Shown here: positions 1 to 10,164 of the stretch, in pieces
Layout of the letters: each line of letters opens with the position of its first letter
Numbering within the stretch: position 1 is the first letter of the stretch
Assembly (NCBI RefSeq): GCF_009908285.1
Contig: NZ_JAAARM010000029.1
Coordinates: forward strand, 1 to 64,000
Source of the DNA: Pseudomonas sp. Fl4BN1
GTDB taxonomy: Bacteria > Pseudomonadota > Gammaproteobacteria > Pseudomonadales > Pseudomonadaceae
Direction: 5' to 3'
DNA length: 64,000 bases
Notes under the pieces: model-generated
The model's database searches: none
What the model was told of the DNA's origin: nothing
Seen by the model: the letters and a program-made list of their open reading frames with translations, nothing else
Translations under genes and position numbers: made by a program

Positions 1-85
1 TCCCATCCCGAACTCAGTAGTGAAACGATGCATCGCCGATGGTAGTGTGGGGTTTCCCCATGTGAGAGTAGGTCATCGTCAAGAT
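1..85 (+). rRNA. rrf: 5S ribosomal RNA, 3' part
   Basis: The first bases match the middle and end of a gammaproteobacterial 5S rRNA: the TCCCATCCCGAACTCAG loop, CGATGCATCGCCGATGGTAG, and the closing GAGAGTAGGTCATCGTCAAG. The 5' third lies before the window. It is therefore the end of an rRNA operon transcribed into the window, and a terminator follows directly. Confidence 0.95.
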
Positions 86-94
86 TAAATTCCG

Positions 95-130
95 AAACCC
101 CAATTGCGAAAGCAGTTGGGGTTTTGTTTT
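95..130 (+). terminator. rRNA operon terminator
   Basis: AAACCCCAA and TTGGGGTTT arms, extended by TGC/GCA around a GAAA tetraloop, are followed by a T-rich tail (TTTTGTTTTG). This is a textbook rho-independent terminator about 10 bases after the 5S end. It separates the rRNA operon from recC. Confidence 0.9.
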
Positions 131-247
131 GCCCGAAAGAAAAGCTGCAGGCAGCTCTCTGTCCTTGTTTGGTCGGCCCGGCTGCCACCGCACTGTGACA
201 GTGCTAAGGTTCCGCCCTAGCTTTTTGCATTCTCCAAGGAAGCCCTT

Positions 248-3200
248 ATGCCGGACGCCTCGTCCCTCAACCCTGGTTTCATGGTGGTTCACGGTAACCG
301 CCTGGACGAGTTGCGCAGCCTGGTGGTCAGCTGGATGCGGCGTTACCCACTGGCACCCCTGGAAAATGAAATTGCTCTGGTACAGAGCAACGGCATCGCT
401 CAATGGTTGAAGCTGGCCTTGGCCGAAGATCCCGAAGAAGATGATTCTGGCGGCTGCGGCATTGCCGCCGCCATTGACGTGCAATTGCCCGGCAGCTTCA
501 TGTGGCAACTGTATCGTCTGGTCCTGGGCCGGGACGAAATCCCGCCCAAATCCCTATTGGATAAAGCCCCACTGACCTGGCGCCTGATGCGCCTGTTACC
601 AGAGCTGATCGATGAGCCCCATTTCGAGCCCCTGCAGCGCTTTCTGACCCATGACAGTGATTTGCGTAAACGCTATCAACTGGCGGAGCGCCTTGCCGAC
701 CTGTTCGACCAATACCAGGTCTATCGAGCCGACTGGCTGGAGGACTGGGCAGCCGGTCGCCATCAATTGCGCAATGTTCGTGGTGAAGCCAAAGTCCTGG
801 CCCCAGCCAACTGTTGGCAAGCCGAATTGTGGCGGGCGCTGCTTCTGGATGTAGGTACCGAAGGCATGGCCCAGAGCCGTGCAGGTGTCCATCAGCGCTT
901 TATCGAGCAGATCACCCACATGCACCAGGCTCCCACAGGCCTGCCTTCACGGGTGATCGTTTTCGGCATTTCTTCATTGCCGGCCCAGGCCCTCGAAGCC
1001 TTGGCTGGACTGGCCCGTTTCAGCCAGGTCCTGCTCTGCGTGCACAACCCTTGTCGCCATCATTGGGCGGATATCGTCGCCGACAAGGACCTGCTGCGGC
1101 ATCAATACAAGCGCCAGGCGCGCAAGGCCGGCATGCCCCAAGCCCTGGACCCGCAAACCCTGCACCAGCATGCCCATCCGTTGTTGGCCGCCTGGGGCAA
1201 GCAGGGCCGAGACTACATCAATCTGTTGGACAGCTACGATGATCCCAGCAGCTACCGCTCGGCTTTTCGCGATGGACGGATCGATCTGTTCAGCGAGAGC
1301 CAGCCGCTCTCCATGCTCCAGCAACTGCAGGACGACATCCTAGAACTGCGGCCGCTCAACGAAACGCGAGAGCTGTGGCCCGAGGTCGACCTCCAGCAGG
1401 ATCAGTCGATCCGCTTCCATATTGCCCACAGCGCCCAGCGCGAGGTGGAGATCCTCCACGATCAGCTTCTGGCGCGTTTTAGCGCCGAGCCTGACCTGCG
1501 TCCTCGTGACGTGATCGTCATGGTTCCGGATATCGATAGCTATGCTCCGCATATCCGCGCCGTGTTCGGTCAATTGGGGCGTGATGATCGAAGATTCATC
1601 CCCTTCACCCTTACCGACCAGGGCCAGCGTGGTCGCGATCCTCTGCTGATTGCTGTTGAACACCTATTGAAGTTGCCGGACAGCCGTTTTCCGGTCAGCG
1701 AGATCCTCGACCTACTGGACGTCCCGGCATTGCGCACGCGCTTCGGTGTCGAAGAAGCCGACCTGCCCACCTTGCACCGCTGGATTGAGGGCGCCGGTAT
1801 CCGCTGGGGTATGAACGCGGAGCAGCGTGCAGAGCTGGGATTGCCCCAGGCGCTCGAGCAAAACAGCTGGCGTTTCGGTCTGCGGCGGATGCTCCTGGGG
1901 TATGCCGTTGGCCGCTCCGATGCCTGTGACGGTATCGAGCCTTATGACGAAATCGGCGGCTTGGATGCTGCCCTGATCGGCCCCCTAGTGGCGTTGCTGG
2001 ACGCCCTGCAGATTGCCTATCAGGAACTCACCCAACCCGCTGTGCCAGCACAATGGGGGGAGCGCCTGCACCACTTGCTGGAGCAGTTCTTCCTGGCCGG
2101 CACCGAACATGACGACTACCTGTTGGGGCAACTTGAGGACCTGCGGGAAACCTGGCTGGAAACCTGTGAGTCGGTAGGCCTGCAAGATGAGTTGCCTCTG
2201 ACTGTGGTGCGTGAAGCGTGGCTGGCCGGTCTTGATCAGGGCCGCCTGTCCCAGCGGTTCCTCGCCGGTGCGGTGAACTTCTGCACCCTGATGCCGATGC
2301 GCGCCATTCCTTTCAAGCTGGTGTGCCTGTTGGGCATGAACGATGGTGACTACCCGCGGGCCCAACCGCCTCTGGACTTTGACCTGATGGGCAGCGACTA
2401 CCGCCCTGGCGATCGCTCGCGACGTGAGGACGACCGTTACCTGCTGCTCGAAGCACTGCTCTCGGCTCGGGACCAACTCTATGTCAGCTGGGTTGGCCGC
2501 AGCATTCGTGACAATAGCGAACGCCCGGCCTCGGTGCTGATCGGCCAGCTGCGCGATCACTTGGCCAGCGGCTGGCAACTGTCGGATGCACAAGACCCCC
2601 TGCTGGATGCCCTGACCCAGGAGCATCCGCTGCAACCTTTCAGTGCTCGTTACTTCCATGACAACGACACCTTGTTCAGCTATGCCCGGGAGTGGCAGGT
2701 GTTGCACCAGGCTCCTGTAGAGCCAGGTGCAGTTGAGCGCCTGGAGCCTTACGTCCAGGACGAACCCCTGAGCCTGACCCAGTTGCAGGACTTTTTGCGC
2801 AACCCGGTGCGGCATTTCTTCAGCCAACGGCTCAAGGTGTTCTTCGAAGCCATGGAAGCTCCGCTGGCTGATGAGGAACCTTTTGTTCTCGACGCCTTGC
2901 AACGCTATAGCCTCAGCGACAGCCTGCTGGAGGCTGCATTGAGCAATGCTGAGCACCCTGAACAGGCCTTGCAGGCGCAAGCGCAAAGACTGCAAGCCAG
3001 CGGACTGCTACCCATGGCCGGCTTCGGCGAGTGCCTGCAGCGCGAGCTTATGGAGCCCCTGCCGGATCTGTTGCACCGTTATCGGCAACTGCTCGACCTG
3101 TGGCCGACGCCGCTCACTAGCGCGTTGCCAGTCAGCCTGGAATTGCAAGGCGTACGCCTGGAGGGCTGGTTGAGCAATCTGCATCAGCGGGCTGATGGCG

Positions 3201-3700
3201 GGCTATTGGCGGTAACCACTATTCCCAATGGCATCGGCTCCACCAAGACTCGTAAATGGCACCGCTTGATCAAGCCCTGGATCAATCACCTGCTGGCCTG
3301 TGCCAGTGGTTACTCCTTGACTACGGCATTGGTGGCCAGCGATGACAGCTTGTTGCTGCCACCACTGGAGCAGGATCCGGCCCGGCAGATCCTCGGTAAT
3401 CTGCTGCTGGCCTGGCAGTCGGGGATGCGCCAGCCCTTGCCGGTGGCAGTCAAGACCGCCTTCGCCTGGCTAGGACAGAGCGACCCGGACAAAGCCGCGA
3501 TCGCGGCCCGCAAAACCTACGAGGGCGACGGCCAGAACAGCGAGGGCGAGCGTCGGGAAAGCCCGGCGCTGGCTCGGCAATTCGCTGATTACAATGCCCT
3601 GATCGCCGATGAAACCTTCAGCGGCTGGGCCGAGACACTCTATCGACCCCTGCTGGACGCGCCCTGGCGCTCGGCCCTCGGCGAGGAGACCGGCGCATGA
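248..3700 (+). CDS. recC: RecBCD subunit RecC (exodeoxyribonuclease V gamma)
   Basis: 1150 aa, full length for RecC (about 1120 in E. coli). RecC holds the RecBCD complex together, splits the DNA strands and reads Chi sites during double-strand break repair in the cytoplasm. The N-terminus (FMVVHGNRLDEL) and a region containing FCTLMPMRAIPFKLVCLLGM are characteristic. The protein has a degenerate helicase fold without a working Walker A motif, as known for the family. The ATG follows an AAGGAAG site at 237-243. The stop overlaps the recB start by 4 bases (ATGA), so this is the first gene of a translationally coupled recC-recB-recD operon. The order C-B-D without ptrA is the usual pseudomonad layout. 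Confidence 0.97.
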   Translation: MPDASSLNPGFMVVHGNRLDELRSLVVSWMRRYPLAPLENEIALVQSNGIAQWLKLALAEDPEEDDSGGCGIAAAIDVQLPGSFMWQLYRLVLGRDEIPPKSLLDKAPLTWRLMRLLPELIDEPHFEPLQRFLTHDSDLRKRYQLAERLADLFDQYQVYRADWLEDWAAGRHQLRNVRGEAKVLAPANCWQAELWRALLLDVGTEGMAQSRAGVHQRFIEQITHMHQAPTGLPSRVIVFGISSLPAQALEALAGLARFSQVLLCVHNPCRHHWADIVADKDLLRHQYKRQARKAGMPQALDPQTLHQHAHPLLAAWGKQGRDYINLLDSYDDPSSYRSAFRDGRIDLFSESQPLSMLQQLQDDILELRPLNETRELWPEVDLQQDQSIRFHIAHSAQREVEILHDQLLARFSAEPDLRPRDVIVMVPDIDSYAPHIRAVFGQLGRDDRRFIPFTLTDQGQRGRDPLLIAVEHLLKLPDSRFPVSEILDLLDVPALRTRFGVEEADLPTLHRWIEGAGIRWGMNAEQRAELGLPQALEQNSWRFGLRRMLLGYAVGRSDACDGIEPYDEIGGLDAALIGPLVALLDALQIAYQELTQPAVPAQWGERLHHLLEQFFLAGTEHDDYLLGQLEDLRETWLETCESVGLQDELPLTVVREAWLAGLDQGRLSQRFLAGAVNFCTLMPMRAIPFKLVCLLGMNDGDYPRAQPPLDFDLMGSDYRPGDRSRREDDRYLLLEALLSARDQLYVSWVGRSIRDNSERPASVLIGQLRDHLASGWQLSDAQDPLLDALTQEHPLQPFSARYFHDNDTLFSYAREWQVLHQAPVEPGAVERLEPYVQDEPLSLTQLQDFLRNPVRHFFSQRLKVFFEAMEAPLADEEPFVLDALQRYSLSDSLLEAALSNAEHPEQALQAQAQRLQASGLLPMAGFGECLQRELMEPLPDLLHRYRQLLDLWPTPLTSALPVSLELQGVRLEGWLSNLHQRADGGLLAVTTIPNGIGSTKTRKWHRLIKPWINHLLACASGYSLTTALVASDDSLLLPPLEQDPARQILGNLLLAWQSGMRQPLPVAVKTAFAWLGQSDPDKAAIAARKTYEGDGQNSEGERRESPALARQFADYNALIADETFSGWAETLYRPLLDAPWRSALGEETGA

Positions 3701-6700
3701 CGCAACAAGTCCCCCTGGCACTGGCCTTCCCGCTGCGCGGTAGCCAATTGATCGAGGCCAGCGCCGGTACCGGCAAGACCTTCACCATCTCCGCGCTCTA
3801 CCTGCGCCTGGTGTTGGGGCATGGTGGCGAGTCTGCAGGCTTTGGTCGCGAGTTGCTGCCGCCGCAGATCCTGGTGGTGACCTTCACCGATGCGGCCACC
3901 AAGGAGTTGCGTGAGCGCATCCGCACCCGCCTGGCGGAAGCCGCGCGCTTCTTCCGCGACGAGACCGCTGCACCGGACAGCCTGATTGTCGATCTGCGCG
4001 AGCAGTACCCCGCCGAACAATGGGCTGCCTGCGCCAACCGCCTGGACATCGCCGCGCAATGGATGGATGAGGCTGCGGTTTCAACCATTCACAGTTGGTG
4101 CCAGCGCATGCTGCGCGAACACGCATTCGACAGCGGCAGCTTGTTCACCCAGACCCTGGAAACCGATCACAGCGACCTGCTCGGCCAGGTACTGCGCGAT
4201 TACTGGCGACTGTTTTGCTACCCGATGCAGGGTGATGCCCTGAACTGGGTGCGCTCCAATTGGGTGGGACCGGCCGAGCTCATGCCTCGGGTCCGCGCAA
4301 TGTTCGGCAGTGAGCGTCGGGATTCGTCGGAACAGAGCCCCAGCCAATTGATCGAGGCTTGCCTGCAGGAGCGCCGTGAAGCCCTGGTGCAACTCAAGGC
4401 GCCTTGGCACCAGTGGGCAGGTGAACTGCGGGATATCTGCCTGCAAGGCGTGGCCAGCAAGAGCGTTGACGGTCGCAAGATGCAGGCGCGTTACTTCGAA
4501 CCCTGGTTTGAAAAGATCAGCGCCTGGGCCGAGGATGAAACACTTGAGCAACTGGACATCGGCAGCGGTTTTATCCGCCTGACCCCCGAAGGCATGAGCG
4601 AAGCCTGGAAAGGCCAGGCACCCAGCCACCCGGGGCTCGATGCCATGGCTGGGCTCAAAGCCAGTCTCGACGCCTTGCCTAGCCCGGATGCCGCAGTGCT
4701 GCAGCATGCCGCGCAATGGGTGGGGATGCGCTTCGAAGAAGAGAAACGGCGTCGCGCCGAGATGGGCTTCGACGACATGCTGCTGCGGCTCGACATTGCC
4801 CTGCAGAACGACGGCGGCGAGCGCCTGGCAACCCTGATCCGCGAGCAGTTCCCAGTGGCCCTGATCGACGAGTTCCAGGACACCGACCCGGTGCAGTACC
4901 GGATCTTCGAAAGCATCTACCGCATCGAGAATAACGATCCCGAGACCGGGCTGTTCCTGATCGGCGACCCGAAGCAGGCGATCTACGCTTTCCGTGGCGC
5001 CGATATCTATACCTACTTGCGAGCGCGCCAGGCCACCAGCGGACGCCTGCATACCCTAGGCACCAACTTCCGCTCCAGTCAGGCCATGGTCAGTGCGGTC
5101 AACCACGTGTTCCTGCAAGCGGAACAACGTGAGCAGGGGCAGGGGGCCTTTCTGTTCCGTGAGGCGGATGGCGAGAATCCGGTGCCGTTCCTGGCGGTGG
5201 CTGCCCAGGGTCGCAAGGAGCATCTGCAGGTCGATGGACAATCAGTACCGGCGCTGAACTTCTGGCAATTGCCATCGGAGCAACCGCTGTCCGGGGTCCA
5301 GTATCGCCAGCATCAGGCCGCGGCCTGTGCCAGCGCGATTGTCGAGTTGCTCAATGGCGGGCAACAGGGCCGCAGCGGTTTTGCCCGTGACCAGCAGCCA
5401 CTCAAGGGCCTGCTGCCGGCGGACATCGCTATCCTGGTGCGCGATGGCAAAGAGGCCCAGGCAGTGCGCGGCGAATTAGCCTCCCGTGGGGTACGCAGCG
5501 TGTATCTCTCGGACAAGGACTCGGTATTCGCCGCCCAAGAGGCCCGAGACCTGCTGATCTGGCTCAAGGCCTGTGCCGAGCCGGATGTGGAGCGTCCGCT
5601 GCGTGCGGCCCTGGCATCCTTGACTCTGAACCTGTCACTGGGGGAATTGGAGCGGTTGAACCAGGACGAGCTGGCCTGGGAAGCCAGAGTCATGCAGTTC
5701 CGCGGATTCCGGGCGATCTGGCGCAACCAGGGTGTGCTACCGATGCTGCGCCGCCTGCTCCACGATTTCCAATTGCCCCAGGCACTGATGGCCCGCAGCG
5801 ATGGCGAACGGGTGTTGACCAACCTCTTGCACCTGTCCGAACTGCTGCAGCAAAACGCTGCCGAACTGGACGGTGAACAAGCCCTGATCCGCCATTTGGC
5901 CGAGCACCTGGCGTTGTCCGGGCAAGCTGGGGAAGAGCAGATCCTGCGCCTGGAAAGCGATGAACAACTGGTCAAGGTGGTGACCATCCACAAGTCCAAG
6001 GGCCTGGAATACCCCTTGGTGTTCCTGCCCTTCATCTGTTCCACCAAACCGGTGGATGGCAGTCGATTGCCGCTGCATTACCACGATACCGCAGGCAAGC
6101 CCCAGGTCAGCCTGCGACCGACACCGGAACTGATCGCCCTGGCCGACGAGGAGCGCCTGGCAGAAGACCTGCGTCTGCTCTATGTGGCCCTGACCCGGGC
6201 CCAGCATGCTTGCTGGCTGGGTGTCGCCGACCTCAAGCGCGGCAATCACAACAGCTCGGTGCTGCACCTCTCGGCCCTGGGCTACTTGCTCGGCGGCGGA
6301 GATCGGTTGGCTGAGTCCACGGGTTTGCAGCGCTGGCTGCTGGATCTGCAACAAGGCTGTGAAGCCATCGGCGTGGGCGAGTTACCGATCGCCGATGCAC
6401 AGCACTTTCATCCGCCGCGCAATGACGCCAGCCTGCTGGCTCCGCTGATACCCGCACGACGTGCAGCGGAGAACTGGTGGATCGCCTCCTACAGCGCCCT
6501 GCGTATCAGCGACACTTTGGGCGCAGGCAGCCCTTCCGCACCGGAAAACCCCCAGGCCCAGAAACTCTTCGACGATGAGCGGCTGGACCCTGAAGCCCCT
6601 CGGGAAGTTGTTGCCAGCGGCGGCGACATTCATCGCTTCCCGCGCGGTCCCAACCCCGGCACCTTCCTCCACGGCTTGCTGGAATGGGCCGGGGAGGAGG

Positions 6701-7389
6701 GCTTTGCCGCCGCGCCCACGGTGATCGAGGATGTCATCGCCCGGCGCTGCAATCGTCGGGGCTGGCAAGGCTGGATTCCCACCTTGAGCGAATGGCTGCA
6801 ACATCTGTTGCAGGTGCCTTTGCCACTGGGCGCTGGCCAGCCACCGGTGGTACTCGGCCACTTGACCCAGTATCGGGTCGAGATGGAATTCTGGTTCGCC
6901 AGCCACAAGGTCGACGTGTTCAAGCTCGATGAGCTGGTGCGCCAGCAGACACACCAGGGCGCGCCTCGGGTGACCGCCGAACCGGTGGTGCTCAATGGCA
7001 TGTTCAAGGGCTTTATCGACCTGACGTTCGAACATCAGGGCCGCTATTACGTGGCCGACTACAAATCCAACTGGCTGGGCGTGGACGATGCTGCTTACAC
7101 CGAGCAGGCCATGGAACAATCGATTCTCGACAACCGCTACGACCTGCAATACGTGCTGTATCTGCTGGCTCTGCATCGGCAGTTGAAGGCCCGCCTGGCG
7201 GATTACGACTACGATCGGCACATCGGCGGGGCCTTGTACCTGTTCCTCCGGGGGACCCGTTCCGCCAGCCAGGGCGCGTATTTCGCGCGGCCGCCACGGC
7301 AGTTGATTGAACGCCTCGACCTGATGTTCCAGGGCCAGCCCGAGCCGCCGAAGGCCGAGCCCGCCTGGGAGCAGGGAGTACTGCTATGA
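3697..7389 (+). CDS. recB: RecBCD subunit RecB (helicase-nuclease)
   Basis: 1230 aa. RecB is a 3'-5' UvrD-family helicase with a C-terminal nuclease that resects broken DNA and loads RecA. Walker A (ASAGTGKT) lies at residues 21-28, Walker B with LIDEFQDTDP near 388-397, a late helicase motif TIHKSKGLEYPLVFLP near 765, and the nuclease motif ADYKSNW near 1120-1126. The catalytic DYK is intact. The ATG overlaps the recC stop and its own stop overlaps recD, so all three subunits are made by coupled translation in fixed order. The gene looks functional. Confidence 0.97.
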   Translation: MTQQVPLALAFPLRGSQLIEASAGTGKTFTISALYLRLVLGHGGESAGFGRELLPPQILVVTFTDAATKELRERIRTRLAEAARFFRDETAAPDSLIVDLREQYPAEQWAACANRLDIAAQWMDEAAVSTIHSWCQRMLREHAFDSGSLFTQTLETDHSDLLGQVLRDYWRLFCYPMQGDALNWVRSNWVGPAELMPRVRAMFGSERRDSSEQSPSQLIEACLQERREALVQLKAPWHQWAGELRDICLQGVASKSVDGRKMQARYFEPWFEKISAWAEDETLEQLDIGSGFIRLTPEGMSEAWKGQAPSHPGLDAMAGLKASLDALPSPDAAVLQHAAQWVGMRFEEEKRRRAEMGFDDMLLRLDIALQNDGGERLATLIREQFPVALIDEFQDTDPVQYRIFESIYRIENNDPETGLFLIGDPKQAIYAFRGADIYTYLRARQATSGRLHTLGTNFRSSQAMVSAVNHVFLQAEQREQGQGAFLFREADGENPVPFLAVAAQGRKEHLQVDGQSVPALNFWQLPSEQPLSGVQYRQHQAAACASAIVELLNGGQQGRSGFARDQQPLKGLLPADIAILVRDGKEAQAVRGELASRGVRSVYLSDKDSVFAAQEARDLLIWLKACAEPDVERPLRAALASLTLNLSLGELERLNQDELAWEARVMQFRGFRAIWRNQGVLPMLRRLLHDFQLPQALMARSDGERVLTNLLHLSELLQQNAAELDGEQALIRHLAEHLALSGQAGEEQILRLESDEQLVKVVTIHKSKGLEYPLVFLPFICSTKPVDGSRLPLHYHDTAGKPQVSLRPTPELIALADEERLAEDLRLLYVALTRAQHACWLGVADLKRGNHNSSVLHLSALGYLLGGGDRLAESTGLQRWLLDLQQGCEAIGVGELPIADAQHFHPPRNDASLLAPLIPARRAAENWWIASYSALRISDTLGAGSPSAPENPQAQKLFDDERLDPEAPREVVASGGDIHRFPRGPNPGTFLHGLLEWAGEEGFAAAPTVIEDVIARRCNRRGWQGWIPTLSEWLQHLLQVPLPLGAGQPPVVLGHLTQYRVEMEFWFASHKVDVFKLDELVRQQTHQGAPRVTAEPVVLNGMFKGFIDLTFEHQGRYYVADYKSNWLGVDDAAYTEQAMEQSILDNRYDLQYVLYLLALHRQLKARLADYDYDRHIGGALYLFLRGTRSASQGAYFARPPRQLIERLDLMFQGQPEPPKAEPAWEQGVLL

Positions 7390-9467
7390 CCGAAGACCTG
7401 TTCGCCCCATTGGCCGAGGTGTCACGCGCCCCTCTCGATCTGGCGCCCCTGAGTAGTGCCGCAGACCTGCTGCTGTTACTCGAGCGCTGGGTCGAGCGCG
7501 GTTGGCTGCGGGCTCTGGACAAGGCCTTTGTCGGTTTCCTTCATGAGCTGGACCCGGGCTGTGACCCGCTGGTGCTGATGGCGGCGGCCCTGACCAGCCA
7601 CCAACTGGGACATGGGCATGTCTGCCTGGACTTGTTCGAAACCCTCAAGGAGCCGGACTTCGCCCTGTCCCTGCCACCGGAAGGCGATGCGCAAAGCGGT
7701 GCCCCGGTGTTGCCTTCCCAGGTGCTGGCGACTCTTGAGGGGGCCCACTGGTGCAAGGTCCTGGCCGGTAGTCGGTTGGTGGCCCTGGCGGCAGACCATG
7801 GCGAGTCGTCCCAGCAACGGCCGTTGGTACTCTCCGGCAAGCGCCTGTACCTGCGGCGTTACTGGGCCTATGAACGGCGCATTGACAACGCCTTGCGCCA
7901 GCGCCTGGCGTTGACCGAGGCGAGCCCTGAGCATCTGTCCCGGCGCCTCGATGGACTGTTCGGCGTGGCCAAGGTCTCTGGCCCCATCGACTGGCAGAAG
8001 CTGGCCTGTGCGCTGGCCACTCGAGGCGCCTTCAGCATCATCACTGGCGGCCCCGGCACCGGCAAGACCACCACTGTGGTACGCCTGCTGGCGTTGCTCC
8101 AGGCACCGGCGGTGGAGGCTCGCAAACCGCTGCGTATCCGTCTGGCGGCGCCCACCGGCAAGGCTGCCGCGCGCCTGACCGAATCCATCAGCCTGCAAGT
8201 GCGCTCCCTATCGGTGCCGGATGAAGTGCGGGAGAAGATTCCCAGTGAAGTGACTACGGTGCACCGCTTGCTGGGCAATCGTCCCGGCACCCGGCATTTC
8301 CGTCACCATGCCGGTAACCGCCTGCCCCTGGATGTCCTGGTGGTGGACGAAGCCTCGATGATCGACTTGGAAATGATGGCCAACCTGTTGGACGCCTTGC
8401 CTATCCACGCACGCCTGGTGCTGCTGGGAGACAAGGACCAATTGGCGTCGGTAGAGGCGGGCGCAGTGCTCGGTGACCTGTGTCGCGATGCCGAGGCCGG
8501 CTGGTACAACCCGCAGACTCGCGCCTGGCTGGAAGCGGTCAGCGGTGAACATCTCGGTGCCAGTGGCCTGCAAGAGGACACCGGGTACCAGCATCCCCTG
8601 GCACAACAGGTGGTGATGCTGCGTCACTCCCGGCGTTTCGGTGAGGGCAGTGGCATTGGCCAGCTGGCGCGCTGGGTCAATCAGCAGCAGGCCGATGAGG
8701 CCCGGCGCCTGCTGGCGGCCCGCAGTCATGCGGACCTGTATGGCCTGAGTCTCAAGGGCGAACAGGACCGGTCCCTGGAGCGGCTGTTGCTGGAAGGGCA
8801 CGGTGAAGGGCCACAGGGCTACCGTCATTATCTGAATGTGCTGCGCAGCCAGCGCCCACCTGTCGATGCCGCCCTGGAAGACCGGCGTTGGACCGATTGG
8901 GCACGTAACGTCTTGCAGGCGTTCGACCGCTTCCAGTTGCTCTGTGCGGTACGCAAAGGGCCGTGGGGCGTTGAAGGCTTGAACCTGCGGGTTACCCAGG
9001 CCCTGTTCAAGGCCCGCCTGATCGACAGCGACCAGCAATGGTATGAAGGTCGCCCGGTGCTGATGACCCGCAACGACTATGGCCTGGGCCTGATGAACGG
9101 CGACATTGGCATTGCCCTGAAACTGCCGGAGCAGGAAGGGCCAGAGCCGGGACGCCAGGTACTGCGCGTGGCCTTTCCTCGTAACGACGGCCAGGGCGGG
9201 GTACGCCTGGTATTGCCGAGCCGGCTCAACGATGTGGAAACGGTCTACGCCATGACCGTGCACAAGTCCCAGGGGTCGGAGTTCGCCCACACCGCGCTGA
9301 TTCTGCCCGACGCCCTGAACCCGGTGCTGACCAAGGAATTGATCTATACCGGGATCACCCGCGCCAAGGACTGGTTCAGCCTGATCGAGCCTCGTGCCGG
9401 AGTGTTCGAGGAGGCGGTGCGACGTAAGGTCAAGCGCCTCAGCGGGTTGATGCTGGAGTTGGACTGA
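7386..9467 (+). CDS. recD: RecBCD subunit RecD (5'-3' helicase)
   Basis: 693 aa, somewhat longer than E. coli RecD (608). It is an SF1B 5'-3' helicase and the fast motor of RecBCD. Walker A (GGPGTGKTTT) lies near residue 221, Walker B (LVVDEASMID) near 318, and the C-terminal motif AMTVHKSQGSEF near 622. The N-terminal domain that contacts RecC is present. The start overlaps the recB stop by ATGA. The next gene, yfiR, begins about 115 bases later and is functionally unrelated, so the operon probably ends here, though I see no clear terminator. Confidence 0.96.
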   Translation: MTEDLFAPLAEVSRAPLDLAPLSSAADLLLLLERWVERGWLRALDKAFVGFLHELDPGCDPLVLMAAALTSHQLGHGHVCLDLFETLKEPDFALSLPPEGDAQSGAPVLPSQVLATLEGAHWCKVLAGSRLVALAADHGESSQQRPLVLSGKRLYLRRYWAYERRIDNALRQRLALTEASPEHLSRRLDGLFGVAKVSGPIDWQKLACALATRGAFSIITGGPGTGKTTTVVRLLALLQAPAVEARKPLRIRLAAPTGKAAARLTESISLQVRSLSVPDEVREKIPSEVTTVHRLLGNRPGTRHFRHHAGNRLPLDVLVVDEASMIDLEMMANLLDALPIHARLVLLGDKDQLASVEAGAVLGDLCRDAEAGWYNPQTRAWLEAVSGEHLGASGLQEDTGYQHPLAQQVVMLRHSRRFGEGSGIGQLARWVNQQQADEARRLLAARSHADLYGLSLKGEQDRSLERLLLEGHGEGPQGYRHYLNVLRSQRPPVDAALEDRRWTDWARNVLQAFDRFQLLCAVRKGPWGVEGLNLRVTQALFKARLIDSDQQWYEGRPVLMTRNDYGLGLMNGDIGIALKLPEQEGPEPGRQVLRVAFPRNDGQGGVRLVLPSRLNDVETVYAMTVHKSQGSEFAHTALILPDALNPVLTKELIYTGITRAKDWFSLIEPRAGVFEEAVRRKVKRLSGLMLELD

Positions 9468-9582
9468 AGCCAATGTTTCCGGCCTTCATTCGCACCGTTT
9501 CAGGGCGCCGACCTCGCTGCATTTTCCCGGGCTGTGCTATCGTTGCGGCATCATCTCCGTGAAAATCAAAGAGAATCCCTGC

Positions 9583-10164
9583 ATGGACGTGGCTGTCTTG
9601 AGGACAGAGCGCATTTTGGGATGGCGACAGTGTGTGCTGTCGACCATTCTTTGCCTGTTCAGCCTGTTTGCCATTGCGCAATCGGAGCCGCCGGTTTCTA
9701 CCAGCCTGGCCGAACAGCGAGCCAAGGCAGTGACGCAAGTGGTGCTGGGCATCCTCAGCTACGCTCGCTGGCCGGTGGAGCCGGCGCAACTGCGTTTATG
9801 CGTGGTGGGGCCCACCGAGTACACCGATGACCTGCTCAAGGGCACCACCCAGGCCTCCGGTCGGCCGGTGCTGGTGCAGCGCCTGTTGGCCAACAACCCG
9901 GCGCTCGCCAGTGAGTGCGATTCGGTCTACGTCGGCAAACTGAGCAATGATGAACGTAGCCGCCTGTTCAGCTCGTTGACCGGTCAACCGGTGTTGAGCA
10001 TCAGCGAGGGCGGTGATCAGTGCACCGTTGGCAGTCTGTTCTGCCTGCGGGTCAGCGACAGTCAGGTGTCGTTCGAGGTCAACCTGGACTCGGTAGCCCG
10101 CAGTGGGGTGAGGATTCATCCCAGCGTGCTGCAACTTTCCCGTCGTCGTCCGGCGGCGCCATGA
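9583..10164 (+). CDS. yfiR: YfiR, periplasmic repressor of diguanylate cyclase YfiN
   Basis: 193 aa from the ATG at 9583, chosen because AAAGAG lies 10 bases upstream. An in-frame ATG 24 bases earlier has no ribosome site. An N-terminal hydrophobic segment (residues about 14-34) is an export signal. Four cysteines in the mature part (RLC, SEC and the CTVGSLFC pair) match the redox-sensitive disulfides known in P. aeruginosa YfiR. In that system YfiR binds the periplasmic domain of YfiN and silences it. The stop overlaps yfiN (ATGA), and yfiB follows, giving the standard YfiBNR module. Confidence 0.9.
   Translation: MDVAVLRTERILGWRQCVLSTILCLFSLFAIAQSEPPVSTSLAEQRAKAVTQVVLGILSYARWPVEPAQLRLCVVGPTEYTDDLLKGTTQASGRPVLVQRLLANNPALASECDSVYVGKLSNDERSRLFSSLTGQPVLSISEGGDQCTVGSLFCLRVSDSQVSFEVNLDSVARSGVRIHPSVLQLSRRRPAAP

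Noticed and set aside
191..203. CACTGTGACAGTG palindrome before recC as a LexA box
   Set aside because: LexA boxes need CTGT and ACAG eight bases apart; here they are separated by one base. It may still be a chance palindrome or another operator.
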